Shown here in pieces: positions 36,928-49,441 of a DNA stretch of 64,000 bases (its first letter is position 1; each line of letters opens with the position of its first letter). Source of the stretch: Rhynchosporium graminicola (taxonomy: Eukaryota > Ascomycota > Leotiomycetes > Helotiales > Ploettnerulaceae). Position numbers and translations under genes: made by a program. The stretch spans positions 78,584-142,583 of the forward strand of contig FJUW01000016.1 of NCBI GenBank assembly GCA_900074885.1. Direction: 5' to 3'. The notes under the pieces were generated by a model. It was given only the letters and a program-made list of their open reading frames with translations. It searched no databases and was not told where the DNA came from.

Positions 36928-38462
36928 TCAGGCTTTCCTCGAGCTCTTCCGGGTTTTTGCACCGTTGGTCAGGACTTCAGTTCCAGAAGTCGTACCATTG
37001 CTGACGCTACTCATTGGTTGCCCATTGACGAGAACTTTAGGGCTTGCGGGCACTTCCTTGCCTTGTTCAGCAAGAGCGTCCATCCTCTGCTCTTCGAGTA
37101 GCTCATTCTCATCATTGTCACTGCGATCATCTTCAGCAGTGTTGAGGAACACAAATCGGTAGGCAATTCGGAGTATGTAATATAGCCAGAACAGATTTAG
37201 GCCTTGGAGACTGGCTAGCAGGGCAGTAGAGATGTAAAATGATAGGTCGCATTTGTATTGCTCGGCGGCCCAGTTGAGACCGTAGGGCCCGACGGTCTTG
37301 AATTCGTTGAATTCAGACCAGAGAATTCGGAGGTTGAGGTAGTGTCGAAGATAGATCCAAGCACACACGAAGAATCCAAAGTAGGGCCCTACAAGTGGGT
37401 GATCGAGGTAGTTAAGAGTTTTGGAGGTCTGCGGAATCAGTAAGGCTTCTTGAGGATAGGTAGGTCAAACACTTACCGCAAGGAAGAAATCGCTAATATC
37501 GTGAGTGATAAAGACCCCCAAGCCCATGTATGTAAAATGGAAGCGGTAGCTAAGGAAGATCAATGACAATGATACGACGTGGTGTCCAACCAACTCATTG
37601 TAATCCTTCCTCGGCTTTTCCATTCCTAGCATAAGCACGATAGCTTGCTGAGCCCAGTAAGCTGCTTCAAAGAGGTAGTAAAACTTGAAATAAGCTTCAT
37701 GGTGTTTATGAGGGAATAGCTCGTACATCGCCTTTGTATTGAAGTACCAAAGCGGTGACCGACTCATGACGAACAGGCCGCAGGGACCGAGGATTCCAAA
37801 ATAGATAGCAGTATACATCTGCTCCATAAAGCGTGATTGTTTTGCCCTACTCTTCAAGCCACTATTCTTGGCCATAGGTCTCAGGAACTTCTGCATGATG
37901 AATTCTCTGGTGAAAGAGAGGACAATCACGTAAAAGAACACGAAAGCAAAATCCCATCGTCCCTTGGCATACTGAGTTGGAGTACCCGGCGGATCATTCG
38001 GATTGGGTGGCAGTGGATATGAGAGGAATATAAAATGGTGTACAGGATTTGATTCGGTGGGATTGATCGCATAGAGGGCAGCAAATATAACAAGCAGCAC
38101 CAGGGGAGACACCCAGGTATGCTTCAGCGCATACCGTTTCCATTGCTGGAAGAGGGTTTTCGCTTTCCGCCTTTTGGAAAAGGGCTTCTTGCGATCTGAT
38201 TCCTTCTGCGCCTGCGCGATGTCAGCCATGTTGAAGGGATAGTTTGGTCAGAAAGGAGTCTGCGAACTCTGATGGTTCCGGGAGACGGCGGTCTCACGTC
38301 CAAGGTTGCTAATGCTGGTGAACCTGTGTCCCCAGCCCTAATCTCCCCACCGAGTCCACTCGAGCGTCTGCGAATTCGTGGTTTCTCAGCGACATTGCGA
38401 CCTCCGAGGGGTGCCAATTTGTCGTCAGAAGACAGAAGAGGGAACGACTCTGTTGAAGTCAT
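36928..38462 (-). CDS. LAG1: Ceramide synthase LAG1/LAC1 (TLC domain)
   Basis: ER membrane acyl-CoA-dependent ceramide synthase, joining a sphingoid base to a fatty acyl-CoA. The main body reads from 38229 to 37477 and, after a 48-bp intron (37429-37476, GTAAGT/CAG), from 37428 to 36928. The TLC domain carries the Lag motif: GHHVVSLSLIFLSYRFHF, then ITHDISDFFL; the HH pair and the Asp residues are the proposed catalytic residues. About seven hydrophobic segments follow an N-terminal Lys/Arg-rich region, and the C-terminus is acidic then basic (DDRSDNDENELLEEQ; RKSSRKA). A coding-like frame begins at ATG 38462 (MTSTESFPLLSSDDK...RRRSSGLGGEIRAGDT), in another phase. A small intron, for example GTGAGA (38298-38293) to CAG before AQKESDRKK, would join it in phase. 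I therefore extend the gene to 38462; the conservative start is ATG 38229. Confidence 0.85.
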
Positions 38463-39737
38463 CTTTCGCGATCAATGCAGTACCTCCTCCAAATAAAGCG
38501 ATCAGTCGGCCGTTGCTATCATACAAAATTATCCAAAGGGGTTAAGAGGACGTAGAAAGTCTGCCGATGAGCTCGTTACTGGCTGGTGTGTCTTTGGAGA
38601 TTGTGTAATTGTGGAGTCTGAAAGTAAGAGCGATTTGACCCAAGATTAGGTAACTTACTCGAGTGGATCCTGACCCTGACTTCATGTTTCCGCGCTCAGC
38701 CGCGCCCGGTGCGTCGTTTTACAAGTAGTCGCACCCGGCGCCGCCTCCTTCTACTGTGTGGCCGCCAGAGCACATTACTTATAACTAGGTTCTTGGCTTC
38801 CCATACCTACCTACCTAGTGGATATCCAAACCAACATAGGGCTGGCTTATTCGGGTCAATACGATGAATCCATGTACTTTCGTACAATTATTTTCTCATG
38901 AACCGAGCAGTGCGTGACGATGAGAGGCGGCAGTATCAGTGAACTGCCAATCAGTATCTTAGAATGGGCCAGCCAAGCCGAGGCATTGCTTTTACTAAAT
39001 GATCATTGTTGACTTCCATCCGTTTCAAGCTAAGCTGGCGCAACGATGGTACCAAGTTTACCTGAACGAGCACAGCAGGGCCCCTGAGCTAAGGAGGAAT
39101 ATACTTTAGACCTGTTGCGTTGTGTCTGAGCGAGTTGAACCTTTAAAGCCCTTTGTCGCCGTCTGAGAAGCACCAACAAGACTTCAATATATCGAAGCCC
39201 TCTCGTACTCCGAATCAGGAATACGAGAAGCTGACATGGAGCACGTGAGCAAGCCTCTCGTTCGTAAAGACCGCAGATGGGAATTAAAGAAGCCCTACTA
39301 GACTGCCCGGTAGACGACTTCGGTAGCATGAAGCGCATTTACAATACCTTTCTGCATATTCATATTGCTAGATCAAATTGCTAGACACCATCCAGCAAGT
39401 GCGTATATAACTGAGCCTGCTTCGAATTCAGCACGAAGCTTCTCAGGAAAACTTGTCTAGGCGAGGGTCAAGTCAAAGAGAGCCCAAGAAATCAGATTGG
39501 CTTGAAGCTCTGCCGAAGCGTAAGTCTTCCATTACCGACACGAAACGATGCTTGAAAGTAAGAAGTTCACAAGTAAGCAAGTTGTTAGATAGGCCACTAA
39601 ATTTCAGCAATCCGACGCCCAGAAAGATTCTACTTATCTGAACAAGCAATCAGCTTCTCAAGATCAACGCATGAAATTGTTACTGTGAGGTTGTTTTCGA
39701 CGAGATCTCAGCTACCTTACATTTGACCTAGACATCT
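38463..39737. other. Spacer between LAG1 and the DsbA-like gene
   Basis: Probably the LAG1 promoter plus the 3' UTR of the downstream minus-strand gene. A CTACCTACCTAG run is at about 38805-38817 and a CACGTG near 39242. No gene seen. Confidence 0.55.
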
Positions 39738-40482
39738 TCAAGCTATTGGACCTTCCTCACCAGCGTTGATCTTCTCAAAGAGGCTCAGAAAAACGCCCGA
39801 CTCCTGCGCACCTCCAACCTCATACTTCCCCTGAATCATAAAATTCGGCACTCCCGAGATTTGAGCCAACTTCGCGTGCTCAACCTCTTCATCAACCTCC
39901 TTTCCACCCTTATCAGTCTCCAACCAATCCTTAGCCTCCTTCTCATCCAAGCCCGCGCTGACAGCTGCATTCAACAGGACATCATGACTAGTGATATCAC
40001 GTTCATTCTCAAAGTAGGCAGCGAATAGCTGCTCTACAACTTTTGTCTGCATATCTGGCGACTTGGTCTTGCCGAGTTGAATGAGACGGTGACTATCGCG
40101 CGTATTTCCAGTCTTGCCACCGAACTTGAAGTTGATGCCATTCTCCCTGCCGGCTTGAGCCAACTTCTCAAAAATCATAGAAGTGCGCTCTTCGCCGAAC
40201 TTTGTCTGGTAATAAGCTGTCTTGTCAACACCTGTTGACTGATTAGTAGGATATATGGAAATATTGTGTCCGTGATCGTTTACCATATTTCGGAGCCAGG
40301 GGGTTCAAGTAGAATGGCATCCACGTGATAGAGAATGTATCTTGAGAGTCGGGATGCGATTGCTTGTACGCTGTGATAGCGGCGTCGAGCTTCCTCTTTC
40401 CAACGTAGCACCAAGGACAGACACTATCACTGACGATTTCGATGTTAAAGTTCGTCATCTTGCGCAACGTCGGCCTGAACAT
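39738..40482 (-). CDS. DsbA/FrnE-family thioredoxin-fold oxidoreductase
   Basis: Probable cytosolic DSBA-like thioredoxin-fold protein of the FrnE / HCCA isomerase / GST-kappa superfamily. Two exons: 40284-40482 and 39738-40231, joined across a 52-bp intron (GTAAAC...CTAAT...CAG), giving 230 aa. The signature near the N-terminus is IEIVSDSVCPWCYVGKRKL, with the CPWC redox motif typical of the FrnE group. Further features are WMPFYLNP, the helical insertion (about 95-175), and the cis-Pro loop ISGVPNFMIQGKYEVGGAQ. The start could be 40482 or, more likely, the downstream ATG at 40458, which gives the usual MTNFNIEIVSD N-terminus (222 aa). The physiological substrate is unknown. It lies 1.1 kb from TFA2 on the same strand, with no sign of co-regulation. 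Confidence 0.88.
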
Positions 40483-41600
40483 TCAACAGCTTGAAAGTGG
40501 AGACACAAGATACTAAGCTTCAACTGCTACTTCTGGGTGATATTGAAGAGAAGGAGTGTTTTTATAAGATAGAAGAGAAAAGCGAGAAGGAGAAGGGTCG
40601 TGATCACTTATCAATAATGAAGTTAGATCTTGAAAAGCGTGGAATTCTTATCTTGGCCAATAGATCTGATTAGAAATCAACAAATCCGAGATTTCGGGAT
40701 GACGCTCGGGTCGGCGGGTCGTTGCATCCGCCACCTACAAACCTTGAGCCTAACAATGTAAATCGTATGTTCTTTCCGAGAAAAGTTGGAATCGAGAAGT
40801 CCGAAGTCCGGCTTCCAATGCGACGTGTGATTTGGCTCCGTCCGCCAAAATGTCGTGTGATTATGTAGCATTTAACTCTTGCTACCCCCAAAGCGAGACT
40901 CAAGCTCGTGCCCGACGAAGAGATCAAGGTTCGTTTTTTTCAAGCTTAGAGTTGTTCTCGATATACAATCCTACGAGTGGTACATGATGCTATGTTGTCA
41001 TCGAGCATATACCTTGTGTTTGGCGTTTTTGACGTTCATTAGATAAATATTTTGAAATAGTTCTATGAGTTCGCAGTAAGAGTGCTTGGTATACCAAATT
41101 GTGGAACTGGCTCTAGCTTCAGCGGAGACGGTTTTGAGTCGCCTGGAAGTAAACGGATCATAAGTAATAATGTTGCAAGGTTGATTGATGCAAGCACTTA
41201 ATGAGGGTTTTTCTTACCAGATTACCAAGAGGATCCACAGAGGTATTCTAGCTTCAAAATGTGACGGAATTTTGGGAAATTCGAAGATGAGAGGACATCA
41301 GCCTCAAGCCCAAGCGATAGAATGTGCATTTCTTGGACACTTGACCAGAATAGACGTAAATAGTAATTACTCGTTTTCCGGTCTCACGTCGAGGAGACAT
41401 TCGTGCTCATGACTGCCTTATTTATGGTTCTCTAAGCTTGAGAACTGTTGATAATATGCAATGTAATGCACCAACGAAATAGCCGACCAAACGCCATCGC
41501 TAAAAGATCAGCACCAACGTCCTCTCAAAACGGCCCAGTTTCGTAATGATGGACCGTGGACCCCCAGGTAAATCCCAGTGCAACTCCATCATGTGATCAT
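40483..41600. other. Spacer between the DsbA-like gene and TFA2
   Basis: No gene seen. It would contain the promoter of the DsbA-like gene and the TFA2 3' UTR. Confidence 0.55.
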
Positions 41601-42512
41601 CTATCGCTTAGTGTGTGAGAAATCCTTGAGGAGATGGGCCATGTGCGTATTCGTAACCTTTCCACCCTTTCTGGCCGCTCTTTTCTTCTTCTCCTTTGCT
41701 TTCGGGGCTGCCTTTATGCGTTTACTGGGATCCTCGCTGGCTGGCTTCTGGCCTGCCTCCTGAAGTTTTCGGACAAGGTCGTCGACACTGGGTAAGTCAA
41801 TCTTGTGCCACATGACTTGAAATTCGGGGTCAGTGCTATGGACCAGAGTTGGATCGTTGCTCCAGACCATCCTAGCATGATTGTCCTTCTTCGTTCTTGT
41901 GACCAGAACCTTGTTCTCTTTCTCCAGCTCGTCGATGAAGTCCTCGCAATCTGGCCAGCCGTCCTTCAAGTCCTTGACGGAAACTCCTTGCGCATTGGCC
42001 TTCTTCTGCAAATAGGCAATTAAGTCTCTCTTGGACCGAACATTGATGATCGGGCGGTGAACGTAGGAGCCTGAATCCCATGTCGGAGACTTCTGATTAG
42101 GATCTGGGAACCATTGGACTCGGTCATGCTTCTTCAAGATCTTCGCAATCATTCTCTTCGTTCCCTCGTCGGTATGAACCTGGCTCAAGTACTGCAAGAT
42201 CTCTTGGAATGTCTTTGGCTCATCTTTCTTCTTCAAGAACTCAATGACATATGTGACCTGGGTGAACGCCTCATTTCCGTAGCCTGTTGCGGCGGGTTGA
42301 GAGTAAACAATATTCTTCTTCGCTTCCGCCTCTCTCTTTCTCTTCGCATCCTTGTTGTCGCTTTTTGAAGCAGTCGAGGTATTGGACGGAGCCGGGGATG
42401 GCGCAGATTCGGGAGCTGGTGGTGCGAGGCTGCGCTTGGTGGAGATTTTTGGCGCAGCGGACATAGCATCGCTCCTGAAAAGAGCCTGCTGCTTCTCAAG
42501 GTAGGAAGACAT
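41601..42512 (-). CDS. TFA2: TFIIE beta subunit (Tfa2)
   Basis: General RNA polymerase II initiation factor; TFIIE-beta with TFIIE-alpha recruits and regulates TFIIH at the promoter. A single exon of 303 aa. A disordered Ala/Pro/Ser/Lys-rich N-terminus (residues 1-75, with KRKREAEAKK) precedes two winged-helix regions. The first (about 80-150) contains TQVTYVIEFLKKKDEPKTF and ILKKHDRVQWFPD; the second (about 150-230) contains RSKRDLIAYLQKK and WPDCEDFIDELEKENKVLV. Then come the conserved MVWSND and FQVMWHKIDLPS, and a Lys/Arg-rich tail (KAKEKKKRAARKGGK) likely to bind DNA. The ATG at 42512 gives MSSYLEKQQALF, a typical fungal start. It is head-to-head with MLP1, 631 bp between start codons. 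Confidence 0.93.
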   Translation of the reverse strand: MSSYLEKQQALFRSDAMSAAPKISTKRSLAPPAPESAPSPAPSNTSTASKSDNKDAKRKREAEAKKNIVYSQPAATGYGNEAFTQVTYVIEFLKKKDEPKTFQEILQYLSQVHTDEGTKRMIAKILKKHDRVQWFPDPNQKSPTWDSGSYVHRPIINVRSKRDLIAYLQKKANAQGVSVKDLKDGWPDCEDFIDELEKENKVLVTRTKKDNHARMVWSNDPTLVHSTDPEFQVMWHKIDLPSVDDLVRKLQEAGQKPASEDPSKRIKAAPKAKEKKKRAARKGGKVTNTHMAHLLKDFSHTKR

Positions 42513-43143
42513 GGTGGACTGGGTAGAAGAGGTCTGCTTCGAGAAGTTGAAAGTTTGAAGCAGAGGAGCTTGTACAGGCCTGGTTCGACGGTGCCAGAAA
42601 AGGCCGGACAGTCGAGATCACTGTGAGACTGTGAATGTCATAGGAAGGATTGCTCACGAGCAAGCTGTGTAGGTGAATGATAATTGCGACAAAAGAAATT
42701 GGAGACAAGTCCCGAAGGTGGAATATTGAAGATGAGTAAGTGAAGTCAGCGAGTGGAGAGCGAGACTTGACTTGACCAGGCTGTACGGCAAGGCTCCAAC
42801 AATGAAAGGTCTTGGCACACAGCTAGCTGCACGTCAGCAAGTGCGCGCTAGCTGGACCCCAGTAGACAGAACGTTTGCAGGCGGAGAGCTTCAAAGGACG
42901 GCTTTCTTCCACCAACAATCGCAACAAATTCGGCCTCCGCGCATCTCCAGGATCTCGCGGCACGGATCTGGAAGCTCCAAGTATGTGGTATTGAGTCGCC
43001 TCTGGAAATTTTTAATCCTTTTCCTGCGACCGCGCTGTACAATAACGCGGATCGACAACAAACGCGGTGCCCAGCATTTATCAACGTCAATATCTTCTGT
43101 CCCATGATCTATCGCCAACTTTGATGAGGAAACTTTTTTAACT
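42513..43143. promoter_or_regulatory. Putative bidirectional promoter TFA2/MLP1
   Basis: A 631-bp interval between two divergent start codons. It must contain both core promoters and leaders. No canonical TATA element is evident and no shared motif could be assigned by eye. Confidence 0.45.
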
Positions 43144-46100
43144 ATGGCTGCGGCTATGCTGGATGTCGACTACTTGTCGGCTTACCTGGATATCCCGCAC
43201 CAGACCCTTACAACTACAATCGATTCGCCTACGGCCGAGCTTGTTCGATCCGTTCTCGAAGCTGTCACTGTAAAAGCTCGTGAACATGACGAGTTGCAGG
43301 CTGATAAGCTTCGTGTGGACATTGAATTAGAGAACTCAGTGCGAACTTCAGAAACGCGTATTGAAGGTCTTCGCGCCAACGTGGAGAAGGCGCAGAAGAC
43401 TGTTGAAGAGGTGCGCACGAAGCTGAAGGAAGAAGGTACATGGTCACAGTCAGGAATCCACATGCGGCCCTTTGCTAATTGATCTATCACTGTAGAAAAC
43501 GCGCGATCAGTCCTCGAAAGCGAGCTTCAAACGGTGAAATCCTCCTCCACTACTTCAACATCCGAAGTAGCGACCCTACACGCGCGAATCACATCCCTTG
43601 AAGCCGGTAATCGAGACACGCTTGCGGTACTCGAATCAAAGACGACAGCAAATGATGAACTTGCTAAGGATCTGCAAAAGCAGCATCAGAAAGGTCTGGA
43701 ACTGAGCCAGCAGATTACAGCTCTACAACAGACAGTCCAAAGCGCAAACTCGGCAGCCTCGAGCGCTAAATTCCGCGAACAGTCTTTGAAGCAAGAGATT
43801 GAGCTGGCAAAGCGTAACAACGAGTGGTTCGAGAACGAATTGAAGACCAAGAGTGCGGAAGCCTTGAAATATCGGAAGGAGAAGGGAGCCCGAATTGCGG
43901 AGCTTCAGCGATTGAATGAAGATGCAAACTCGAATCTTGAGGCTCTGAAAAAGACCGAGCAGGCATTGAGAACCCGTGTCGACGAGATTCAGAAGAAAGC
44001 AGAGGAGTCTCTTGGAAAGGTTCAGCAACTTCAAGAATCCGCTGCGAAATCTGAGGAGGGCTTCCGCCAAGAGCTGGAGAGTGCTCGAAGACTCGCACAA
44101 CTCCAATCTCAGCAAAGCGAAACCCACAAGAACCGATTGAGAGAAGTTGAGGCTGCTCTTGAGAGAGTGAAGGATGATGCGGCGGTACAGGTCTCCAGAA
44201 TTGAACAAGCATTGGCGGAAGAGACACAAGAACGGGATCGAGTAGAACAACGCAATGGTGAGCTTGAGGCAGAGATCGACCGTTTAGAATCTTTGTTGTC
44301 TGCACCTCGCGCCGGATCAGTCCCAGGAACTCCACGACAAGGTCTCAACGGAAGATCAGGATCTCCAGCACAATTCGGAACCCCTGGCTCGGTCCGCAAG
44401 TCTGTACTTACCATAACGCAGCTGACAGAGGATTACCATAAGCTTAAGATGCAGTACAGTGCCGAAAAGCGACGCGGTGATCGTCTAACAGCTGAGATGG
44501 AGGAAATGATGCAAGGCTTGGAAGCAAAACAGCCTGAGATTGAGGAGATTCAGGCTGAAAACGGACGACTGCATCAAGAGGTAATTGAGATGTCTAAATT
44601 TGTCGACCAGACCGGAAAAGAAAGAGATCGTGCGAAGAAGGATGCTAGGAAGGCAGAAAGTGAAGCTTCCACAGCACACGCTGAAGCAAGTATCCTTGGC
44701 CAGCAGCTTCGGGATCTCAGCGCCCAGATCAAGATGTTGCTTTGCGATATGGAAGCACGGGAACGCGGATTCGATGCCTTGAGCCCTGTCGATCGAGCAC
44801 AGCTTGAGCGACTAGCTAGGGGTGAGGTTGAAGAAGGAGCTCTCGAAGGTCTCACGGATACAGATCAATTCATCAGCCAAAGACTTACTGTGTTCCGCAG
44901 TGTCAGTGAACTCCAAGAGAAAAACCAGGAGCTTCTCAAGATCATTCGGCAATTGGGAGCTCAGATGGAAAGTGAAGAGGCACTTGCTGCTAAACATCAA
45001 GCCGCTCAAGACCACGAGGAAGTACAAAATCTCCAGGCAAAAATCGAAAATTACAAGGACGAATTGCAATCCATGATTACTCGGTCAGAGAGTTACATCA
45101 AGGAGAGAGATATGTTCCGGCGTATGCTTCAACACCGGGGACAATTGCCACCCACATCTGATTTGGCTTCCGTGTTTGGTCAGTCCATTGATGGAGCCGG
45201 ATTGATCCAATCGACCGAGCAGGGCCCTAGTAGTCGTGATAATTCTATACTTCTTCGAGAATTACAGTCTCATTTTGATCAGTACAGAGAGGAGCAATCG
45301 ATAGACCGCCGGACCATGAAGGAGCAACAGGAGAGACTTTCGCAGGAGAAAGGCGCTCTTCAAGCCGAAGTCGCCAAGATTACCAGTCAGATCACGTTTG
45401 TCAATGAGCGCTACAGCTTGCTTGAATCCAACTACGAGATGCTTAAGACCGAGAATGGTGAATTACAAAAGCGCTCTAACCTCCTATCCGAAGCATCCGC
45501 GAAGCAAGATTTACGCACACAACAAGTTGCAGAAGATCTCATCGAAGCTAAGGGCTTAGTGGAGAGCATGCGAAACGAGAATGCAAATCTGAAGGCCGAA
45601 AAGAAACTCTGGAAGGATATTCAAGATCGTCTCAGTCAGGACAACGAAGGATTGATGAACGAGCGTTCCAGACTGAATACCCTTATCGCAAACCAGCAGA
45701 CCCTCCAGAATGAGCGGGAGCTTTCTGATTCCGAAAACAGGCGTCGACTGAACTCTCAGGTAGAGAACCTTGAGGCTGAGCTGAACACCACAAAGCGCAA
45801 GCTCAACGATGAAGTCGAGGAGAATAGAAAGGCACAACTGCGGAAGGAATATGATGCCCAGCAAACTCAAAAACGTATCGACGACCTTGCTTCGAGCTTA
45901 AGTCAGGTCAGAGAAGAATTGGTTGCTGCCAAAACCACGCGTGATCACTTACAGTCCAGAGTTGACGAGCTTACGATTGAGTTAAAGAGCGCCGAGGAGC
46001 GCGTGGTTCTTTTGCAACCAAGACTAACCCCTCGTCCAGGAACCAGTGGCGAGACGACAGATACCAATGGCGATGCCACCGATGGTGAACTAAGCAGGGA

Positions 46101-49100
46101 GCAGGAGTTGGCGATTGAGGTATCGGAACTGAAGAGAGATCTCGACCTCGCCAGATCCGAGCTTGAGAATACAAAGAGCCAGATGGAGCAGTACAAAGTC
46201 ATTAGTCAGTCATCTGAAGAAGAACTGGCTAGCTTCAACGCAACCCAAGACCAATACCGCGAGGAGATGGACAGCATCATCGAAGAGAAGGACACCAAGA
46301 TTCGGGAACTCGAGCAAAGAGTTGACGACATCTCTTCTGAGCTGACCAAAACTAACAATGAACTCACAGCTCTTCGCAATGGCCAGTCCGAAGTGGCCAG
46401 ACACGCCGAAGAAGAACAGGCTGGTTTGCATGCCGAAATCGCTCGTCTCAAGGACGAGGATGAGAAGCACGCCACCGCGGCTCAATTCCATCAACAGGAC
46501 CTTCGTGCCCAGGCAGCCATCGCAACCAAGGCCCAGCAAGATTACGAGAATGAGCTGGTCAAGCACGCCGAGGCCGCCAAATTGCTCCAGGTCCTTCGAG
46601 GTGAACATAACCAACTCAAGACGGAGTGTGCCACTTTCAAGGTGGAGGCAGAGTCTGCTAGGGTAACTCTGAATCAGAGCCAGAGCTCATGGGAAGAACG
46701 CCGTGACCAATTCGAGAATGAGCTGAAAGAATTGAGGACTCGACGCGATGACCTGAATGCGCAAAACAAGCTTTTACATGAGCAACTGGAGAATCTAGGT
46801 GCCCAGATTACTGGTCTTCAACACAGTCGCTCAACTTTACCCGAATCAACACCACTTGAATCTGGCTCTCCAACGGCGGAAATGTCCACTGATCGCAATG
46901 CTGATGGCCTTCGAGAACTCAACAATTACTTAAGGCGAGAAAAGGAAATCGTCGAAGTACAGTACGAGTTGAAGACTCAAGAAGCCAAACGTCTACAACA
47001 ACAGCTTGACTACGCACAGTCGCAGCTGGACGAGAGCCGACTGAAGCTAGATCAAGAGCGTCGTCAACATACCGACGGTGGTCGAAGTTCTATAGCTCAC
47101 AAGGATCTTATGGAGAAGCTGAACGAGTTGAATCTATTCCGCGAGAGCAGTATCACGCTGAGAAGCGAGGCTCGCCAAGCACAAGCACAGCTGACTGAGA
47201 AAAGCAAACGAGTGGAGGACCTGCTCGAACAAATTCAACCACTGGAGAGCAAAATCCGAGAGCTTGAGCAGGGCAAGGAGACCTTGGATGGCGAGATGCG
47301 TCTTCTACAAGAGGATCGTGATCGATGGCAGAAGCGTACTCAAGATATCATTTCCAAGTATGACCGCATTGACCCAGCGGAAATGGAACAACTTAAGGAG
47401 ACCATCGAATCGTTGCGAGCCGAACGCGATTCGTTGACTGAAGAGCAGCAGCCTTTAAAGGAGAAGATTCAAGGTCTGGAAGGAGAGAAGGCAGCGTGGC
47501 AACAATCGCGGACGAAGTTGATCGAACAGGCAAAGGAGAGAAATCGTATCAACTTGAAGGATAATAAAGACAGAACCGCCGAACGAGATGCGGCGATCCA
47601 AGAGAAGGAGGAACTCCAGCAACAGCTTACTGGCCTGCAACAACAGCTTGAGACTGCCGTGCAAGAGAAAGAGACTGCCGAACAGCAGCTAACGTCTCTA
47701 AACCAAGAACTTGAGATGACCAAATCCGAACGTGATCATGCTTTGGCCAATGCTTCTACAACTTCACAGCCTCCCGCCCCCAAACCAGACGCACCACAAA
47801 GCGATCCAGCTCTTGACCAGCAGCTAGAAGATCTCCGCAAGGAGCTCGAGCAAGTGAAGCAAGAGAAGCAGGCTTTAGAGACTCAACTCAAGGATCTTCG
47901 AGAGCAGCTCCAAAAATCGAACACCGAGCGCGAGGTTGCTGTTGCCGAAGCTGTTGAGGCAATATCCAAGCAAAATGCGCAGGTGTCCGATGATGCGATG
48001 CAGAATGGGGCAGAAGAAGGCCAAATTGACGAGACTCCAAACACAGGACTCTCGAACGAAGAGAGAAAAGCACTCGAAGAGCGCATTGCAGCAGCAGAAG
48101 TCAAGATGACTGAAGCGATTAATAAGGCAGCTAAGATGGAGGAGGATATGGACAGCACAGTACGAGTCCGGTCAGATAGGATGAAGTCTGCCTTGAACAA
48201 GAAGCTGGTGGAGTCAAGAGATGCCCAGAAGGCTGAGCTTGAAGCTGAATTCAACCTGAAGCTGGAGCAGGAGAAGCAAATTTGGCTAGCAGAAAACAAG
48301 GCTGCTCAGCCCCCCAGCACTCCATTGAAGGCCATCGCTGAGCAATTGAAGCCAGCAAATGCAGTAACACCTGCTATGCCCGCGACTCCTGCGACTCCAA
48401 GTCAGAAGCCAGCAGAACAAACTTTGGCGAATCTGCCAGAAGCGGAGGTTCGTGAGTTCATATCGAAGAACCCGACAGCTCAATCGATCATCAAGCACAA
48501 TATCAAAAACATAGTCACCAAGGAAGTACAGAAATCCAAGGAAGAGCATGCCAAGGAATCGCAAAAATTAATCGATGACAATGCGAAGGCGCTGGCTGAA
48601 GCTGTGCAAAAGGCCGAGGCCGCGAAGACAAATGCGGTCTTCATGGAAAGCCGAAAATCAGCCCTGAAAATCAACATGGCGGAGAATAAAACTCGTACTG
48701 CCACAGGAAAGCTAGAGGTTGTTGAGCAAGCGGTTAAGGAAACTCCTCAGAAACCCGTCGTAGAGGTATGGGAAGACGTAAAGGCATGGAAACCTCCTAC
48801 CCCTACTCCTGCTTCTTCCGCCCCTCCAGCTCCTGCTGCTTCTGGTAATGATTCCCGTCCACAATCTGTTTTCCAATCTGACTGTTACATAGAACCAGTT
48901 GCGCAGTCAAATGGGAGTATTACTACACCAGCTGAGGTTAAATCTGAAGCGACGGGCATTCAACCATCAACCCAGCCACTACTGCCAATCCAGCCACCTC
49001 AACAACGTCGGGAATCTCAAGCTCTGATTGCGTCTGTGAATCAGAATGGAACCGCGGTGTTGCCTCTTAGCAACATTCCTAATGTAAGCTCATGTATTTT

Positions 49101-49441
49101 TTCGCCGTTCCTCTCCTCCGCTAACAAATGCACAGGCTCCAGTCAACAATGGTCAGCGAGTCTCCTCGATTCCAACCATGCGAGGTAACGCTTCGATCAG
49201 AGGACGTGGAAACGGAATCTACCAAGCCCGTGGAGGTGGAGTTGGAGCAGCAGGAGGTGGCGGTCAAGCAGGAAGAGGCAGAGGCGGACCTCCTCAGCAA
49301 CGAGGCGGGTTAAATGCATCGGCGTCTCCTCACAGCCCATCAGGTCCAACGGGCATGAAGCGGGCTCGGGATGAAGGATCTATGGGTGGACAACAACAAG
49401 GTCACGCTGGCAAGCGGCCTCGGGGGGGAGGACAAAACTAA
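43144..49441 (+). CDS. MLP1: Nuclear basket protein MLP1/TPR
   Basis: Large coiled-coil filament protein of the nuclear pore basket, involved in mRNA export quality control and silencing-factor tethering. 2061 aa in three exons: 43144-43435, 43496-49083 and 49136-49441, with in-phase GTACAT/TAG and GTAAGC/CAG introns. The body (residues about 40-1700) is almost continuous heptad-rich Glu/Gln/Lys/Leu coiled coil. It contains the TPR/MLP-specific block SVRKSVLTITQLTEDYHKLK (about 290-310) with GDRLTAEMEEMMQ and MSKFVDQTGKERDRAKKD after it. Residues about 1700-1760 are Pro/Ala/Thr-rich, then a helical block with EVREFISKNPTAQSIIKHNI. The C-terminal exon encodes an RG/RGG-rich, Gln/Gly-rich tail (about 1961-2061) ending in KRARDE and KRPRGGG, consistent with nuclear import and RNA contact. 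Length fits yeast and vertebrate orthologues (1.9-2.4 k residues). Confidence 0.95.
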
